Assembly (NCBI GenBank): GCA_018335935.1
Contig: JAGXRG010000048.1
Location: forward strand, 19,524 to 83,523
Source: Chitinophagaceae bacterium
GTDB taxonomy: Bacteria; Bacteroidota; Bacteroidia; Chitinophagales; Chitinophagaceae
DNA: 64,000 nt
Direction of reading: 5' to 3'
In this document: piece by piece, positions 1 through 8,817 of the stretch
Numbering within the stretch: the stretch's first letter is position 1
How the letters are laid out: each line of letters opens with the position of its first letter
Position numbers and translations under genes: made by a program
The notes under the pieces: generated by a model
What the model was told of the DNA's origin: nothing
What the model saw: only the letters and a program-made list of their open reading frames with translations
Databases searched by the model: none

Positions 1-318
1 TAATCCAATTGTATTAGGACCTCTTTGAGGTGAATGTGGCGTTCTTGGAGGCAACAAAAACATATCACCTTCATTAATATGAATATCTTTAGGTACACCA
101 TCATCAATAATTTTTACCACAATATTTCCTTCTAACTGATAATATAATTCTTCAGTTTCGTTGAAATGATAATCTTTTCTAGAGTTTGGCCCACCCACAA
201 CCATTACAATAAAATCTTCAGCGTCCTTGTAAACACATTGATTGCCCACTGGTGGTTTTAATAAATCTCTATGTTCATCAATCCATTTTTTTAAATTAAA
301 AGGTGCTGTTACTGACAT
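1..318 (-). CDS. nbaC: 3-hydroxyanthranilate 3,4-dioxygenase, C-terminus beyond window
   Basis: The minus strand from ATG 318 reads 106 codons to the window edge, so the C-terminus is missing. The cupin matches HAAO: an N-terminal FNLKKWIDEHRDLLKPPVGN stretch, then DYHFNETEE with the His and Glu that bind Fe(II), and a later PHSPQRGP segment with the third ligand His. The family opens the ring of 3-hydroxyanthranilate with O2 to give 2-amino-3-carboxymuconate semialdehyde, in the cytosol. It is divergent from the plus-strand SDR, aminomuconate-semialdehyde dehydrogenase, deaminase and kynureninase genes, which carry out adjacent steps, so a shared control region at 319-454 is likely. Identification is firm; the length is unknown. 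Confidence 0.93.
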   Translation of the reverse strand, partial: MSVTAPFNLKKWIDEHRDLLKPPVGNQCVYKDAEDFIVMVVGGPNSRKDYHFNETEELYYQLEGNIVVKIIDDGVPKDIHINEGDMFLLPPRTPHSPQRGPNTIGL

Positions 319-454
319 AATACTTTATTTTAAGATTGAATAATATTTGATAAATCTGTAGCAATAATAATTCAATAAAATTATTTTAGAGTTTCAAGTA
401 TAAAATTAACCACTACAATTCACTTAATAAAAATAACAACTACTTTTGAAAACT

Positions 455-1240
455 ATGAATTTGTCTTTACTAAACAAAAATGCCCTTATCTGTGGAAGTT
501 CTCAAGGTATAGGATTTGCAGCTGCTCAAGAAATAGCACATCTTGGTGCTAATTGTATATTGATGGCAAGAAATGAAACTTCACTCAAAGCAGCAATTTC
601 AAAATTAGATACTAATCAAAACCAAAAACATCAATACTTAGTTGCAGATTTTGATGATTCAAACATGGTAAAAAAAGTAATTGAAGATTTTACTAAAAAT
701 AATGTTGTACATATATTAGTGAATAATTCAGGTGGTCCAAATGCAGGTCCCATAAGCACTGCAAAGGAAGAAGAGTTTATTAATACTTTTAATCGTCATT
801 TAATTTGCAATCATATTTTAACCAAAGCCGTTGTTGAAGGCATGCAGAGAGAAGGCTATGGAAGAATCATTAATATTATATCAACTTCTGTGAAAATTCC
901 TTTACCTAATTTAGGAGTTTCAAATACTATTAGAGGAGCTGTTGCCAGTTGGAGTAAAACAATGGCCAATGAATTAGGGCAATTTAATATTACAGTAAAC
1001 AACGTATTACCTGGAGCTACAGCAACACAACGATTAGAAAGCATCATTTCGAATAATGCTAATAAAAAAAATAAAGAAATTGAAGAGATTGAAAACGATA
1101 TGAAGCATGAAATACCTATGAAAAGGTTTGCAGAACCCAATGAAATTGGGAATGTTGTTGCATTTTTAGCTACCCCAGCTGCATCATATATCAATGGTGT
1201 TAGTATTCCTGTTGATGGTGGAAGAACGGGAACACTCTAG
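455..1240 (+). CDS. SDR-family oxidoreductase with atypical active site
   Basis: 261 residues from ATG 455; a TTG nine bases earlier is in frame but less likely. The Rossmann cofactor motif GSSQGIG is near residue 15 and an NNSGG segment near residue 95, as in FabG-like short-chain dehydrogenases. The Ser of the catalytic set is present (ISTS), but alignment by eye puts Ser and Arg where Tyr and Lys of YxxxK belong (SNTIRGAV). The C-terminus has the usual [22 protein letters not shown] box at 441-448 fits a Bacteroidota -7 element very close to the ATG, so the leader may be very short. First gene of the plus-strand kynurenine operon; its substrate is not known from sequence. Confidence 0.88.
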   Translation: MNLSLLNKNALICGSSQGIGFAAAQEIAHLGANCILMARNETSLKAAISKLDTNQNQKHQYLVADFDDSNMVKKVIEDFTKNNVVHILVNNSGGPNAGPISTAKEEEFINTFNRHLICNHILTKAVVEGMQREGYGRIINIISTSVKIPLPNLGVSNTIRGAVASWSKTMANELGQFNITVNNVLPGATATQRLESIISNNANKKNKEIEEIENDMKHEIPMKRFAEPNEIGNVVAFLATPAASYINGVSIPVDGGRTGTL

Positions 1241-1274
1241 TTCGATGTTTTACGTTTTATTGTTGGATGTTAAT
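1240..1274 (+). repeat. 7-bp-period repeat, left flank of first four-helix-bundle gene
   Basis: Units GTTCGAT, GTTTTAC, GTTTTAT and TGTTGGA follow each other at 7-base spacing and begin within the last base of the SDR stop codon. The part GTTGGATGTT (1262-1271) is the exact reverse complement of AACATCCAAC at 1675-1684, on the other side of the gene. The two flanks therefore form a 10-bp terminal inverted repeat around a 423-bp segment. Confidence 0.6.
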
Positions 1275-1281
1275 TAATTTT

Positions 1282-1704
1282 ATGGCAACAATTACAAAAT
1301 TTGAAGATTTAGAAATATGGAAGATGGCTCGAGAGCAATCAAAAGAAATTTTTCTCTTAACTAATACAATTGATTTTAAGAGAGACTTTGATTTAAAAAA
1401 TCAAATCAAGGATTCGAAAGGTTCTGTGATGGATAATATAGCTGAAGGATTCGAAAGGTTTAGTAATAAGGAATTTTGTCAATTTTTAATTATAGCAAAA
1501 GGTTCAAATAGCGAGGTTCGATCTCAACTTTATAGAGCTTTTGATAAAAAGTATATTGATCATGAAATTTTAAATTTGAGGTTAGATTATTCAAATTTCT
1601 TGGCAAATAGAATGAAATCATTTATTGATTATTTGCAATCATCTAACTTTAAAGGAAAACCTAAATCTTTAACAAACATCCAACCTCCAACTTCCAACAA
1701 ATGA
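1282..1704 (+). CDS. Four-helix-bundle protein (23S rRNA intervening-sequence protein family)
   Basis: 140 residues from ATG 1282, chosen because the family starts with a [13 protein letters not shown] stretch; an upstream in-frame ATG at 1267 adds five residues. Family signs are [14 protein letters not shown] at the N-terminus, the helix with [32 protein letters not shown], and a third helix with [15 protein letters not shown]. Relatives are encoded in intervening sequences of bacterial 23S rRNA and as free-standing genes; Avd of diversity-generating retroelements shares the fold. The C-terminal tail is translated 7-bp repeat. Its TGA overlaps the ATG of the next gene (ATGA at 1701-1704), so it is translationally coupled inside a catabolic operon with which it has no evident functional link. 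Confidence 0.9.
   Translation: MATITKFEDLEIWKMAREQSKEIFLLTNTIDFKRDFDLKNQIKDSKGSVMDNIAEGFERFSNKEFCQFLIIAKGSNSEVRSQLYRAFDKKYIDHEILNLRLDYSNFLANRMKSFIDYLQSSNFKGKPKSLTNIQPPTSNK
1676..1703 (+). repeat. 7-bp-period repeat, right flank of first four-helix-bundle gene
   Basis: Units ACATCCA, ACCTCCA and ACTTCCA run directly into ACAAATG, which holds the start codon of the dehydrogenase. They are translated as the tail of the four-helix-bundle protein. AACATCCAAC at 1675-1684 pairs with 1262-1271. Confidence 0.65.
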
Positions 1705-3164
1705 ATTTAGACATCCCATACCATTTAGAAAATTATATTGATGGAAACTTAATTGCTCCCTTATCAAGTAATTTTATTGATTGCATAAACCCTGCTACTG
1801 GAGAAGTTTTTAGTCAAGTACCAAATAGCAATGAAAAAGATATTGAAATTGCTGTAAATGCTGCAAAAAAAGCTTTTACAACATGGAGTAAAACTTCAAA
1901 TGAAGAACGATTTAAAATTCTAAATAGAATTGCAGATTTAATAGATGAAAATATTGAAGCACTTGCATCAGCAGAAACTACAGATAATGGTAAACCTTTA
2001 TGGTTAAGTAAATCAGTAGATATTCCAAGAGCAAGTAGCAATTTCAGATTTTTTGCAACAGGTATTATGCATTTTGCTTCAGAAAGTCATAGCATGACTG
2101 ATAAAGCTATAAATTATACATTAAGACAACCTATTGGTGTGGTTGGTTGTATTTCTCCTTGGAATTTACCTTTATATCTTTTTACTTGGAAAATAGCTCC
2201 TGCATTAGCTGCAGGGAATTGTGTTATTGCAAAACCTTCAGAAGTAACACCTGTTACTGCTTTTCTTCTTTCAAAAATTTGCAAAGAGGCAGGGTTGCCT
2301 AATGGTGTTTTAAATATTGTTCATGGCGATGGGCCAAGTTGTGGTGAGGCAATGGTTAAGCATAAAGATGTTAAAGCTATTTCATTTACCGGCAGTACAA
2401 AAGCAGGTGAAAGAATTGCAAGTATTGCTGCTCCAATGTTCAAAAAAATGTCATTAGAACTTGGAGGAAAAAATGCTGTAATTATTTTCAATGATTGTAA
2501 TTGGGAAAAAATGTTGAAAGAAACTGTACGCTCATCATTTGGAAACATGGGACAGATTTGTTTGTGTGGAAGTAGAATTTTAATTGAAAAAAGTGCTTAT
2601 GAAAATTTTAAAAAGTATTTCATTGATATTATAAAGAAATTAAAGGTTGGAGACCCACTTGATGAAGAAAGTAAGCAAGGTGCAATTGTAAGCCAAACTC
2701 AATTTGAAAAAGTGATGTCTTGTATCGAAACTGCAAAACAAGAAGGTGGTACAATTTTAATTGGTGGAAATGCAGTAAAATTAACAGGTAGATGTGAAAA
2801 TGGATATTTTATTGAACCCACAATTATTGAAGGTTTGAACGCTAATTGTAAAACCAATATGGAAGAAATATTTGGCCCAGTTGTTACTTTACAACCTTTT
2901 GAAACTGAAGAAGAAGCTTTACAACTTGCCAATACTAGTAATTATGGTTTATCTGCAACAATTTGGACACAAGATATTTCAAAAGCAAATAGAATGGCCG
3001 CTAAAGTAGAAAGTGGTATTGTATGGATAAATTGTTGGTTGTTGAGAGATTTAAGAACTCCTTTTGGAGGAATTAAAAATAGTGGTGTAGGAAGAGAAGG
3101 TGGTTGGGATGCTTTGAAATTTTTTACTGAAACTAAGAATATTTGTCTGGAGTTTGGAGTTTAG
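1701..3164 (+). CDS. Aldehyde dehydrogenase, likely 2-aminomuconic 6-semialdehyde dehydrogenase
   Basis: 487 residues, the full length of an NAD-dependent ALDH. The cofactor segment [20 protein letters not shown], the FTGST glycine motif, the general-base Glu in LELGGKN and the catalytic Cys in [10 protein letters not shown] are all present. The CLCGSR context is like ALDH8A1/AMSDH enzymes, and the neighbours (HAAO, deaminase, kynureninase) make 2-aminomuconate semialdehyde the natural substrate. The start overlaps the previous stop. The last codons (CLEFGV) lie inside the heptamer repeat that introduces the next cassette, so the native C-terminus may have been altered slightly there. Confidence 0.9.
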   Translation: MNLDIPYHLENYIDGNLIAPLSSNFIDCINPATGEVFSQVPNSNEKDIEIAVNAAKKAFTTWSKTSNEERFKILNRIADLIDENIEALASAETTDNGKPLWLSKSVDIPRASSNFRFFATGIMHFASESHSMTDKAINYTLRQPIGVVGCISPWNLPLYLFTWKIAPALAAGNCVIAKPSEVTPVTAFLLSKICKEAGLPNGVLNIVHGDGPSCGEAMVKHKDVKAISFTGSTKAGERIASIAAPMFKKMSLELGGKNAVIIFNDCNWEKMLKETVRSSFGNMGQICLCGSRILIEKSAYENFKKYFIDIIKKLKVGDPLDEESKQGAIVSQTQFEKVMSCIETAKQEGGTILIGGNAVKLTGRCENGYFIEPTIIEGLNANCKTNMEEIFGPVVTLQPFETEEEALQLANTSNYGLSATIWTQDISKANRMAAKVESGIVWINCWLLRDLRTPFGGIKNSGVGREGGWDALKFFTETKNICLEFGV

Positions 3165-3179
3165 TGTTTAAGGTTCCAA
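3145..3179 (+). repeat. 7-bp-period repeat, left flank of second four-helix-bundle segment
   Basis: Units GTCTGGA, GTTTGGA, GTTTAGT, GTTTAAG and GTTCCAA at 7-base spacing cover the end and stop codon of the dehydrogenase. GTTTGGAGTTT at 3152-3162 is the exact reverse complement of AAACTCCAAAC at 3622-3632. This gives an 11-bp terminal inverted repeat around a 481-bp segment. Confidence 0.65.
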
Positions 3180-3197
3180 ATTAAAGATTTAACTTAT

Positions 3198-4043
3198 ATG
3201 GCTACAATAAAAAAGTTTGAAGACTTAGAAATTTGGCAATTAGCTCGTCAAATTGAAAATGAAATATTTCAAATTTCGAATGAGGGACTTTTATCAAAAG
3301 ATTATTCTTTGAAAGATCAATTAAATAGAAGTGCAGGCTCAATTATGGATAATATTGCTGAAGGATTTGGAAGAGGTGGTAGAAATGAATTTATTCAATT
3401 TCTCAGTATTGCAAAAGCTTCAGCAAATGAACTTCAATCTCAAATTACAAGAAGTTTGGATAGGCATTACATTTCAAGTGAAAAATTTGATAATATTAAT
3501 TCAACTGTAAAATTAATTATTAATAAAATAGGAGCTTTAATGAAGCATTTAAATGAAGCTGAATTCAAAGGTCAAAAATTTTTAAATAGAACAACAATCA
3601 AACAAGATAACCCCAAACCCCAAACTCCAAACAGTTTATTTAACACTAAAAAAGCTGCCACTCCATTAGGTGCTTATCCTCATGCTAGAAGAGTTGGAAA
3701 TTTACTTTTCTTATCAGGCATTGGCTCTCGTTCTGCAAAAGACAATTCTATTCCTGGACTTGAGCTTGATGAAAATGGAAATATTGTAAAATATGATATT
3801 GCAGCCGAAACACATCAAGTAATGGCAAATGTAAAAGCTGTTTTAGAAGCAAGTGGAAGCAGTTGGGATAAAATTGTTGATGTAACAGTTTTTCTAACCA
3901 ATATGAAAAATGATTTTCCTATTTATAATAAAATTTATGCTGAATATTTTACAAATGTTCAAGCATGCAGAACAACTGTTGAAGTAAAAAGTTTACCAAC
4001 ACCAATTGCTATAGAATTAAAAGTAATTGCAACTATTGATTAA
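3198..4043 (+). CDS. Fusion: four-helix-bundle protein + RidA-type 2-aminomuconate deaminase
   Basis: 281 residues. Positions 1 to about 130 are a second four-helix-bundle protein ([37 protein letters not shown]), similar to the gene at 1282. A linker of QDNPKPQTPNS is the translation of 7-bp repeats at 3609-3636. Residues ~150-281 are a complete RidA/YjgF-like domain (TKKAATPLGAYPHARRVGN, FLSGIGSRS, the trimer-forming core, VQACRTTVEVKSLPTP with the conserved Arg). In kynurenine clusters this domain deaminates 2-aminomuconate. No ATG lies near the natural RidA start, so the deaminase appears to be made only as the fusion. The domain calls are strong; in vivo activity of the fusion is inference. 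Confidence 0.9.
   Translation: MATIKKFEDLEIWQLARQIENEIFQISNEGLLSKDYSLKDQLNRSAGSIMDNIAEGFGRGGRNEFIQFLSIAKASANELQSQITRSLDRHYISSEKFDNINSTVKLIINKIGALMKHLNEAEFKGQKFLNRTTIKQDNPKPQTPNSLFNTKKAATPLGAYPHARRVGNLLFLSGIGSRSAKDNSIPGLELDENGNIVKYDIAAETHQVMANVKAVLEASGSSWDKIVDVTVFLTNMKNDFPIYNKIYAEYFTNVQACRTTVEVKSLPTPIAIELKVIATID
3609..3636 (+). repeat. 7-bp-period repeat between fused domains
   Basis: Units AACCCCA, AACCCCA and AACTCCA then AACAGTT, read in frame as the linker between four-helix bundle and deaminase. The part at 3622-3632 pairs with 3152-3162. The arrangement copies that at 1676-1703. Confidence 0.65.
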
Positions 4044-4070
4044 ACAACCACAAAGGCACAAAGAAAAAAT

Positions 4071-5348
4071 ATGAACTTTAAAAATACTTTAGAATTTGCA
4101 CAAGAATTAGATGAGCAAGATGAATTAAAACATTTTCGAGATTTATTTTACATTCCCATAGTACATGGAAAAGAATGCATTTATTTTACAGGAAACTCAT
4201 TAGGACTTCAACCAAAATCAACACAAGACTATGTTTTAAACGAATTAGAAGACTGGGCAAGTATGGGTGTTGAAGGTCATTTTCATGCAAGAAATCCTTG
4301 GATGCCTTATCATGAAATTTTTCCCAATCAACTTTCAAAAATTGTAGGATGTTTACCAAATGAAGTGGTAGTAATGAATCAGCTTACAGTTAACCTTCAT
4401 TTATTAATGGTGAGTTTTTATCAACCAACAAAAACAAAGTACAAAATTCTTTGCGAAGCAAAAGCATTTCCTTCAGATCAATATGCCCTTGAATCTCAAG
4501 TAAAATTTCATGGTTTTGAATATGATGATGCAGTGATAGAAGTATCTCCTAGAAATGGAGAACATACTATTAGCACTGAAGATATTTTGCAAGCTATTGA
4601 AGATAACAAAGATTCATTGGCATTAGTAATGTTTGGTGGTGTAAATTACTATACTGGTCAGGTTTTCGAAATGAAACAAATTGCAAATAAAGCAAACCAA
4701 TTAGGTATTTTAGTAGGTTTCGATTTAGCTCATGCAGCAGGAAATATTGAATTACATTTACACGACTGGAATGTTGATTTTGCTTGTTGGTGCAGTTATA
4801 AATATTTAAATAGTGGTCCGGGTGGGGTTTCTGGAATTTACATTCATGAAAAACATGCTACCAATACCGATTTACAAAGATTTGCAGGTTGGTGGGGCTA
4901 CGATAAAGAAACCAGATTTCAAATGGAAAAAGGTTTTAAAGCCATTCCAACTGCTGAAGGTTGGCAACTCAGTAATGCTCCTATCCTATCTATGGCTGCA
5001 CATAAAGCAGCATTAGATATTTTTGAAGAAGCCGGCATGAATCGTTTACAAACAAAATCAAAGCAACTGAGTAATTATTTATTCTTTATTATTGATGAAA
5101 TCAATAAAAGTTTTACTGAATCTTTAATTGAAATTATTACACCACGAAATGAAAGCGAAAAAGGTTGTCAGGTTTCAATTCTCATGAAAAATAAAGGCAA
5201 AGATTTTTTTAATGCTTTATGTCAACATGGAGTTATTGCTGATTGGAGAGAACCTAACGTTATTAGAATTGCTCCAGTGCCTTTATACAATACCTTTACA
5301 GACGTTTTTCAATTCGGTAAAATCTTACAACATTTATTACAACTCTAA
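4071..5348 (+). CDS. kynU: Kynureninase
   Basis: 425 residues, the usual length of this PLP-dependent fold-type I enzyme, which cleaves kynurenine or 3-hydroxykynurenine to (3-hydroxy)anthranilate and alanine. Visible signatures are YFTGNSLGLQPKST at the N-terminus, GHFHARNPWMPYHE, the FDLAHAAGN segment with the cofactor-binding Asp, and WCSYKYLNSGPGG with the Schiff-base Lys. Fourth gene of the plus-strand operon, 27 bases after the deaminase. It supplies the substrate of HAAO at the left edge. No kynurenine monooxygenase or ACMS decarboxylase is in the window. Confidence 0.96.
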   Translation: MNFKNTLEFAQELDEQDELKHFRDLFYIPIVHGKECIYFTGNSLGLQPKSTQDYVLNELEDWASMGVEGHFHARNPWMPYHEIFPNQLSKIVGCLPNEVVVMNQLTVNLHLLMVSFYQPTKTKYKILCEAKAFPSDQYALESQVKFHGFEYDDAVIEVSPRNGEHTISTEDILQAIEDNKDSLALVMFGGVNYYTGQVFEMKQIANKANQLGILVGFDLAHAAGNIELHLHDWNVDFACWCSYKYLNSGPGGVSGIYIHEKHATNTDLQRFAGWWGYDKETRFQMEKGFKAIPTAEGWQLSNAPILSMAAHKAALDIFEEAGMNRLQTKSKQLSNYLFFIIDEINKSFTESLIEIITPRNESEKGCQVSILMKNKGKDFFNALCQHGVIADWREPNVIRIAPVPLYNTFTDVFQFGKILQHLLQL

Positions 5349-5357
5349 ATTTTCCTT

Positions 5358-6140
5358 GTGAAAAAAAATATCATTATTTCAATTCTAGTACTTGTTACTT
5401 TAAGTTTTTCTATTAATAAATCATTTGCTTGGGGAAGAACGGGCCATTCAATCGTTGCACAAATTGCCTTTAGTTATTTAGATGAAAAAACAAAAGCCAA
5501 TGTAATGAAGTATTTAGATACTTTAACTATTGAGCAAGCTGCAAGTTGGATGGATAATTTAAGGAATGATAAGTCTTACGATTATTTAAAACCCTATCAT
5601 TATATTAATATTGAAAAAGGTGAAAATTATACACCAACAACAGAGGATAATATTGTCAATGGAATTAATAATGCCATGCTGAAGTTAAATAATATGAGTA
5701 ATTTAAGTAAAGAAGAAATTACTTTAAACTTATTAATCTTATTTCATTTAATTGGCGATTTGCATCAACCTTTGCATTGTGGTTATGGAGTAGATAAAGG
5801 AGGCAATACGATACAAGTTTCATTTTTTGGTAAAGGCTCAAACCTTCATAGGCTTTGGGATTCAGATATAATTGAATACAAAAAAATGAACTTAGATAGC
5901 TGTTTTAAATTTAATACATACAGCAAAAAACAAATCAGACAAATAAAGAAAATTGATGTTGTGAAATGGATGAATGAATCTAGAAGTCATCTTACACAAG
6001 TCTATCAATTTTCTTCCAACAAAATTGAAGATCATTATATCAATTACAACTCCCCTATCATTAAAAAACAATTATTAGATGCCGGAATAAGACTTGCTAA
6101 AGTTTTGAAAAAATACTTTCATCATCTGCCTTGTTCATAA
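5358..6140 (+). CDS. S1/P1-type secreted nuclease
   Basis: 260 residues with a GTG start 9 bases after kynU. A signal peptide of about 24 residues ends before WGRTGHSIVAQIA. The Trp at the mature N-terminus and that first His are zinc ligands in the S1/P1 family, and FHLIGDLHQPLHCG and NLHRLWDSDII carry the other ligands. These trinuclear-zinc enzymes cut single-stranded nucleic acid and remove 3'-phosphates outside the cytoplasm. It is placed at the end of the kynurenine operon but has no metabolic link to it; transcriptional read-through is the simplest explanation. Confidence 0.92.
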   Translation: MKKNIIISILVLVTLSFSINKSFAWGRTGHSIVAQIAFSYLDEKTKANVMKYLDTLTIEQAASWMDNLRNDKSYDYLKPYHYINIEKGENYTPTTEDNIVNGINNAMLKLNNMSNLSKEEITLNLLILFHLIGDLHQPLHCGYGVDKGGNTIQVSFFGKGSNLHRLWDSDIIEYKKMNLDSCFKFNTYSKKQIRQIKKIDVVKWMNESRSHLTQVYQFSSNKIEDHYINYNSPIIKKQLLDAGIRLAKVLKKYFHHLPCS

Positions 6141-6169
6141 AATAATTAGCAAATACATAAAATATTTTT

Positions 6170-7018
6170 TTAATTATTTTTTGTTGCAATAGAAAACACA
6201 AAAGGTTCACTTCTGCTTTCACCATTACCATCAGTTTGCAAAACAGGTTGCTTGTTATCATCTAAAGTTTGAATAGTCCAAATAAATTTCATTGGCAAAG
6301 AATCTAAAGTATTAAATGCTAATCGAGGTTGCCAAATGTATTGTGTTATTCCTCTAACCACTTCATCTAGTATTGGTTGATTACTTCTTAAAGCTTGTAC
6401 TGGCCTCTGATTAGATAAAATTTCAAAAACTTGAATTCTATAGTAAGGAGGAATTTTTGCAGCAGGAGTTAAAGGTGTCCAACGAAAAGTTATTGCAGTT
6501 TGTGCTACAAGTTTATTTAACACATCATTATTTGCAGGCATAATAAGAAAAGGCAATTGAGAAGCTACCAATATAAAAAATTTACATTTTACTGCAGCAA
6601 GAGGTTGATATGTATCTGGTGTTACTGGTTGAACACATAATTGATAATTATCTGAAGGCAACTTCCCTGTTTTATCTAATGTAGTTTTATATTTTCCTGA
6701 GAAAACCATTGTTTCTAGTGGCATAACATCTTTACTATAAAAAACTGAGGTGCCACTTCTTAAAATTATTTTAGGAACTCTCGTTAAATCTGTAGTAGCA
6801 ACTACAGTTCCATCGCTTAGTTTTATCTCTGTTTTTAAAATAATTGTTTGAGGGTTTGGATCAATTTTGGTTATTATAAAATTGATTATCGAATTTTTAT
6901 TTGCCCATTCGCTCAAAACTGCAGTTGGTGCATTTTGCATTTCGAGAGTAGTATTTAATTGTGCTGTTGCAAATACACTATAAAAACTAAGTTGAAATAT
7001 GATTATATATTTTTTCAT
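6170..7018 (-). CDS. Exported protein resembling the N-terminal part of the giant protein at 10917-15803
   Basis: 282 residues with a signal peptide ending near FATAQ. Its second half (ITFRWTPLTPAAKIPPYYRI, QALRSNQPI, a GITQYIWQP turn) matches residues ~170-260 of the 1628-residue protein, which has FRWTPVVPKPQEPVTYRL and ALKTNQPI. The two are paralogous or share a domain, probably an Ig-like fold. Last gene of a four-gene minus-strand operon. A TANFOR-type label is possible for this family but I cannot confirm it. Function unknown; the envelope is the likely site. Confidence 0.8.
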   Translation of the reverse strand: MKKYIIIFQLSFYSVFATAQLNTTLEMQNAPTAVLSEWANKNSIINFIITKIDPNPQTIILKTEIKLSDGTVVATTDLTRVPKIILRSGTSVFYSKDVMPLETMVFSGKYKTTLDKTGKLPSDNYQLCVQPVTPDTYQPLAAVKCKFFILVASQLPFLIMPANNDVLNKLVAQTAITFRWTPLTPAAKIPPYYRIQVFEILSNQRPVQALRSNQPILDEVVRGITQYIWQPRLAFNTLDSLPMKFIWTIQTLDDNKQPVLQTDGNGESRSEPFVFSIATKNN

Positions 7019-7046
7019 TTTATTTTTAATTTATTAATGCAATATT

Positions 7047-8780
7047 TTAAAATTTATATTGCAACCCTGTTCTTAAATTACTTTCTAAATAGTTTGCACC
7101 AATTAAAGGCACACTTCCTAATTCATCCCCATATTTAAAATAATTTGTTGAAAGAAAAGTATTCCAACTTAATTTTTTATCAATCTTCCAATCTATGTTA
7201 CAAGATGCAATTAAATTTTTGTTTGAAGAAAAATTATTGAGTTTACCTATGGTATATTGTAACTGACCTTTTAATTGTACTTTCTTTTTTGCAATTGGAA
7301 AGCCAATGCTACTGCTTAAAGTAAGTAAAGAATTTTTAAATGTAGGCATTGTATTATTAAAATATAAAACACTAAAATCTGGTGTTAGTTCTTTATTAAA
7401 ATAAACTGGCACATAAGTTAATAAAGCAGTATGAGTATTATTACTAGTTACAATACCAGAAATTACATCTCTTTCATCGTATTTACTATAGTTATAACTC
7501 ATGGTTAAAATGTTCGTCATTGTTGAGCTTGACCAAGTATAAGTTGGACTAATACCTAAATCATTACTTACATTTTTTATTCCAAAAGGATTTGTACCAC
7601 TTGCAGATTCAAAACCAAAATTGTTATAGTTAACATTTAAACTAAACTTATCACTAAATTGAGTAAACCAATTAATATTACCAATAAATTGTTCTGCTTT
7701 AAGTGCTGTATTACTTAAATTATTTATACGTTGACCAATACTTGCAGTAACATTTATTTTATTTTTCCAAGCATTAAAACGAGTATTAATAGTGTTATCC
7801 CATTTATCTGGCTGCATTAAAGGAAATCCTGTGGTTTGATATCCAGCCCCAATATATTTTGTTGCATAACTAATATCGAAGTTTGGAGATTTTTTTCCAA
7901 TAGAACCGATAGCTGCAACATCTTTTATAGTTGATGTTCTTCCTTCAATAAAAGGTTTAAAAGATAAGTTGGTATTAACATTTGCTATAGGCTGATTTAA
8001 ATCTTGTGTAAAAAAACTTTGTCCAACTTCTGCTCTAAAGAACCACCCTTTACTAAAAAACTTGTCTACCTGAAAACTAAAATTGAAACCCTCTTGTGGT
8101 TTAACTAATAAAGGAGGAGAGCTTACAGAACCAATAACATCTTTGCCTTTTGAAAAATTAAGTGACACTTTATAGTTGCCTTCTTTTTCTCTTCCTAACT
8201 GAAACATAAAATGATTTCTTTTAAAAGCACCTGTAACACCATTAGGTAAAGGCAAAGGAGAATAATTTATTGATTGTTGTGAAAGTCCAGTGAAAAATTT
8301 TATCATAAATTCTCCAGGGTGCAAATTAAATCCTGCACCAAAAATTCCTATATCACCAGTACTTAAATCACTATAATTGATGTACTGAGTCCCTAATAAT
8401 AATTCAGTCCATTTATATTTTGGATTGATAGAAAAATTATTCATAGGGTTGGTAATAAATTGCCCAACTGTTTGATTTTTTAAACCAGCATAAGGACCAG
8501 CAAAATTTGTAGCAACTGTTGCAAAATTAAAATTAAGTGGAAGTGTAAAATTTTTATTGAATTGAATGGATGGTGCAAAGTTAAATCGAACTTGATTCCA
8601 GGGTTTTCTGGGATTATAAAAATTACTTCCAGTTGGTTTAACATCTAATCCATAACCCTCATAGGTGATACCCATTGTGCCAATTAATTTTATGGGGTCT
8701 TTTTTCTTAGCAACATTTTGAGAGTAAGCATTTACTGAGGAAATGCATATTGCTAGAAGGAAGATTAATTTTATTTTCAT
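7047..8780 (-). CDS. Outer-membrane beta-barrel protein
   Basis: 577 residues. It has a signal peptide (IFLLAICISSVNAYSQ), then alternating hydrophobic/aromatic strands throughout, rich in Asn, Phe, Tyr and Ser, and a C-terminal LRTGLQYKF ending in Phe, as expected of a barrel inserted by the BAM machinery. No TonB box or plug is evident. It sits between the small exported protein and the fibronectin-like protein with 30-40 base gaps, so it is probably the outer-membrane anchor or export channel for the surface proteins of this operon. That role is inference from context. Confidence 0.78.
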   Translation of the reverse strand: MKIKLIFLLAICISSVNAYSQNVAKKKDPIKLIGTMGITYEGYGLDVKPTGSNFYNPRKPWNQVRFNFAPSIQFNKNFTLPLNFNFATVATNFAGPYAGLKNQTVGQFITNPMNNFSINPKYKWTELLLGTQYINYSDLSTGDIGIFGAGFNLHPGEFMIKFFTGLSQQSINYSPLPLPNGVTGAFKRNHFMFQLGREKEGNYKVSLNFSKGKDVIGSVSSPPLLVKPQEGFNFSFQVDKFFSKGWFFRAEVGQSFFTQDLNQPIANVNTNLSFKPFIEGRTSTIKDVAAIGSIGKKSPNFDISYATKYIGAGYQTTGFPLMQPDKWDNTINTRFNAWKNKINVTASIGQRINNLSNTALKAEQFIGNINWFTQFSDKFSLNVNYNNFGFESASGTNPFGIKNVSNDLGISPTYTWSSSTMTNILTMSYNYSKYDERDVISGIVTSNNTHTALLTYVPVYFNKELTPDFSVLYFNNTMPTFKNSLLTLSSSIGFPIAKKKVQLKGQLQYTIGKLNNFSSNKNLIASCNIDWKIDKKLSWNTFLSTNYFKYGDELGSVPLIGANYLESNLRTGLQYKF

Positions 8781-8817
8781 AAGTTTTTTTTGAAAAAAAT
8801 AAAAACATTGTTTAACA

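Noticed and set aside
1282..4043. Diversity-generating retroelement (four-helix-bundle proteins resemble Avd)
   Set aside because: No reverse transcriptase, no template/variable repeat pair and no C-type lectin target were found nearby.
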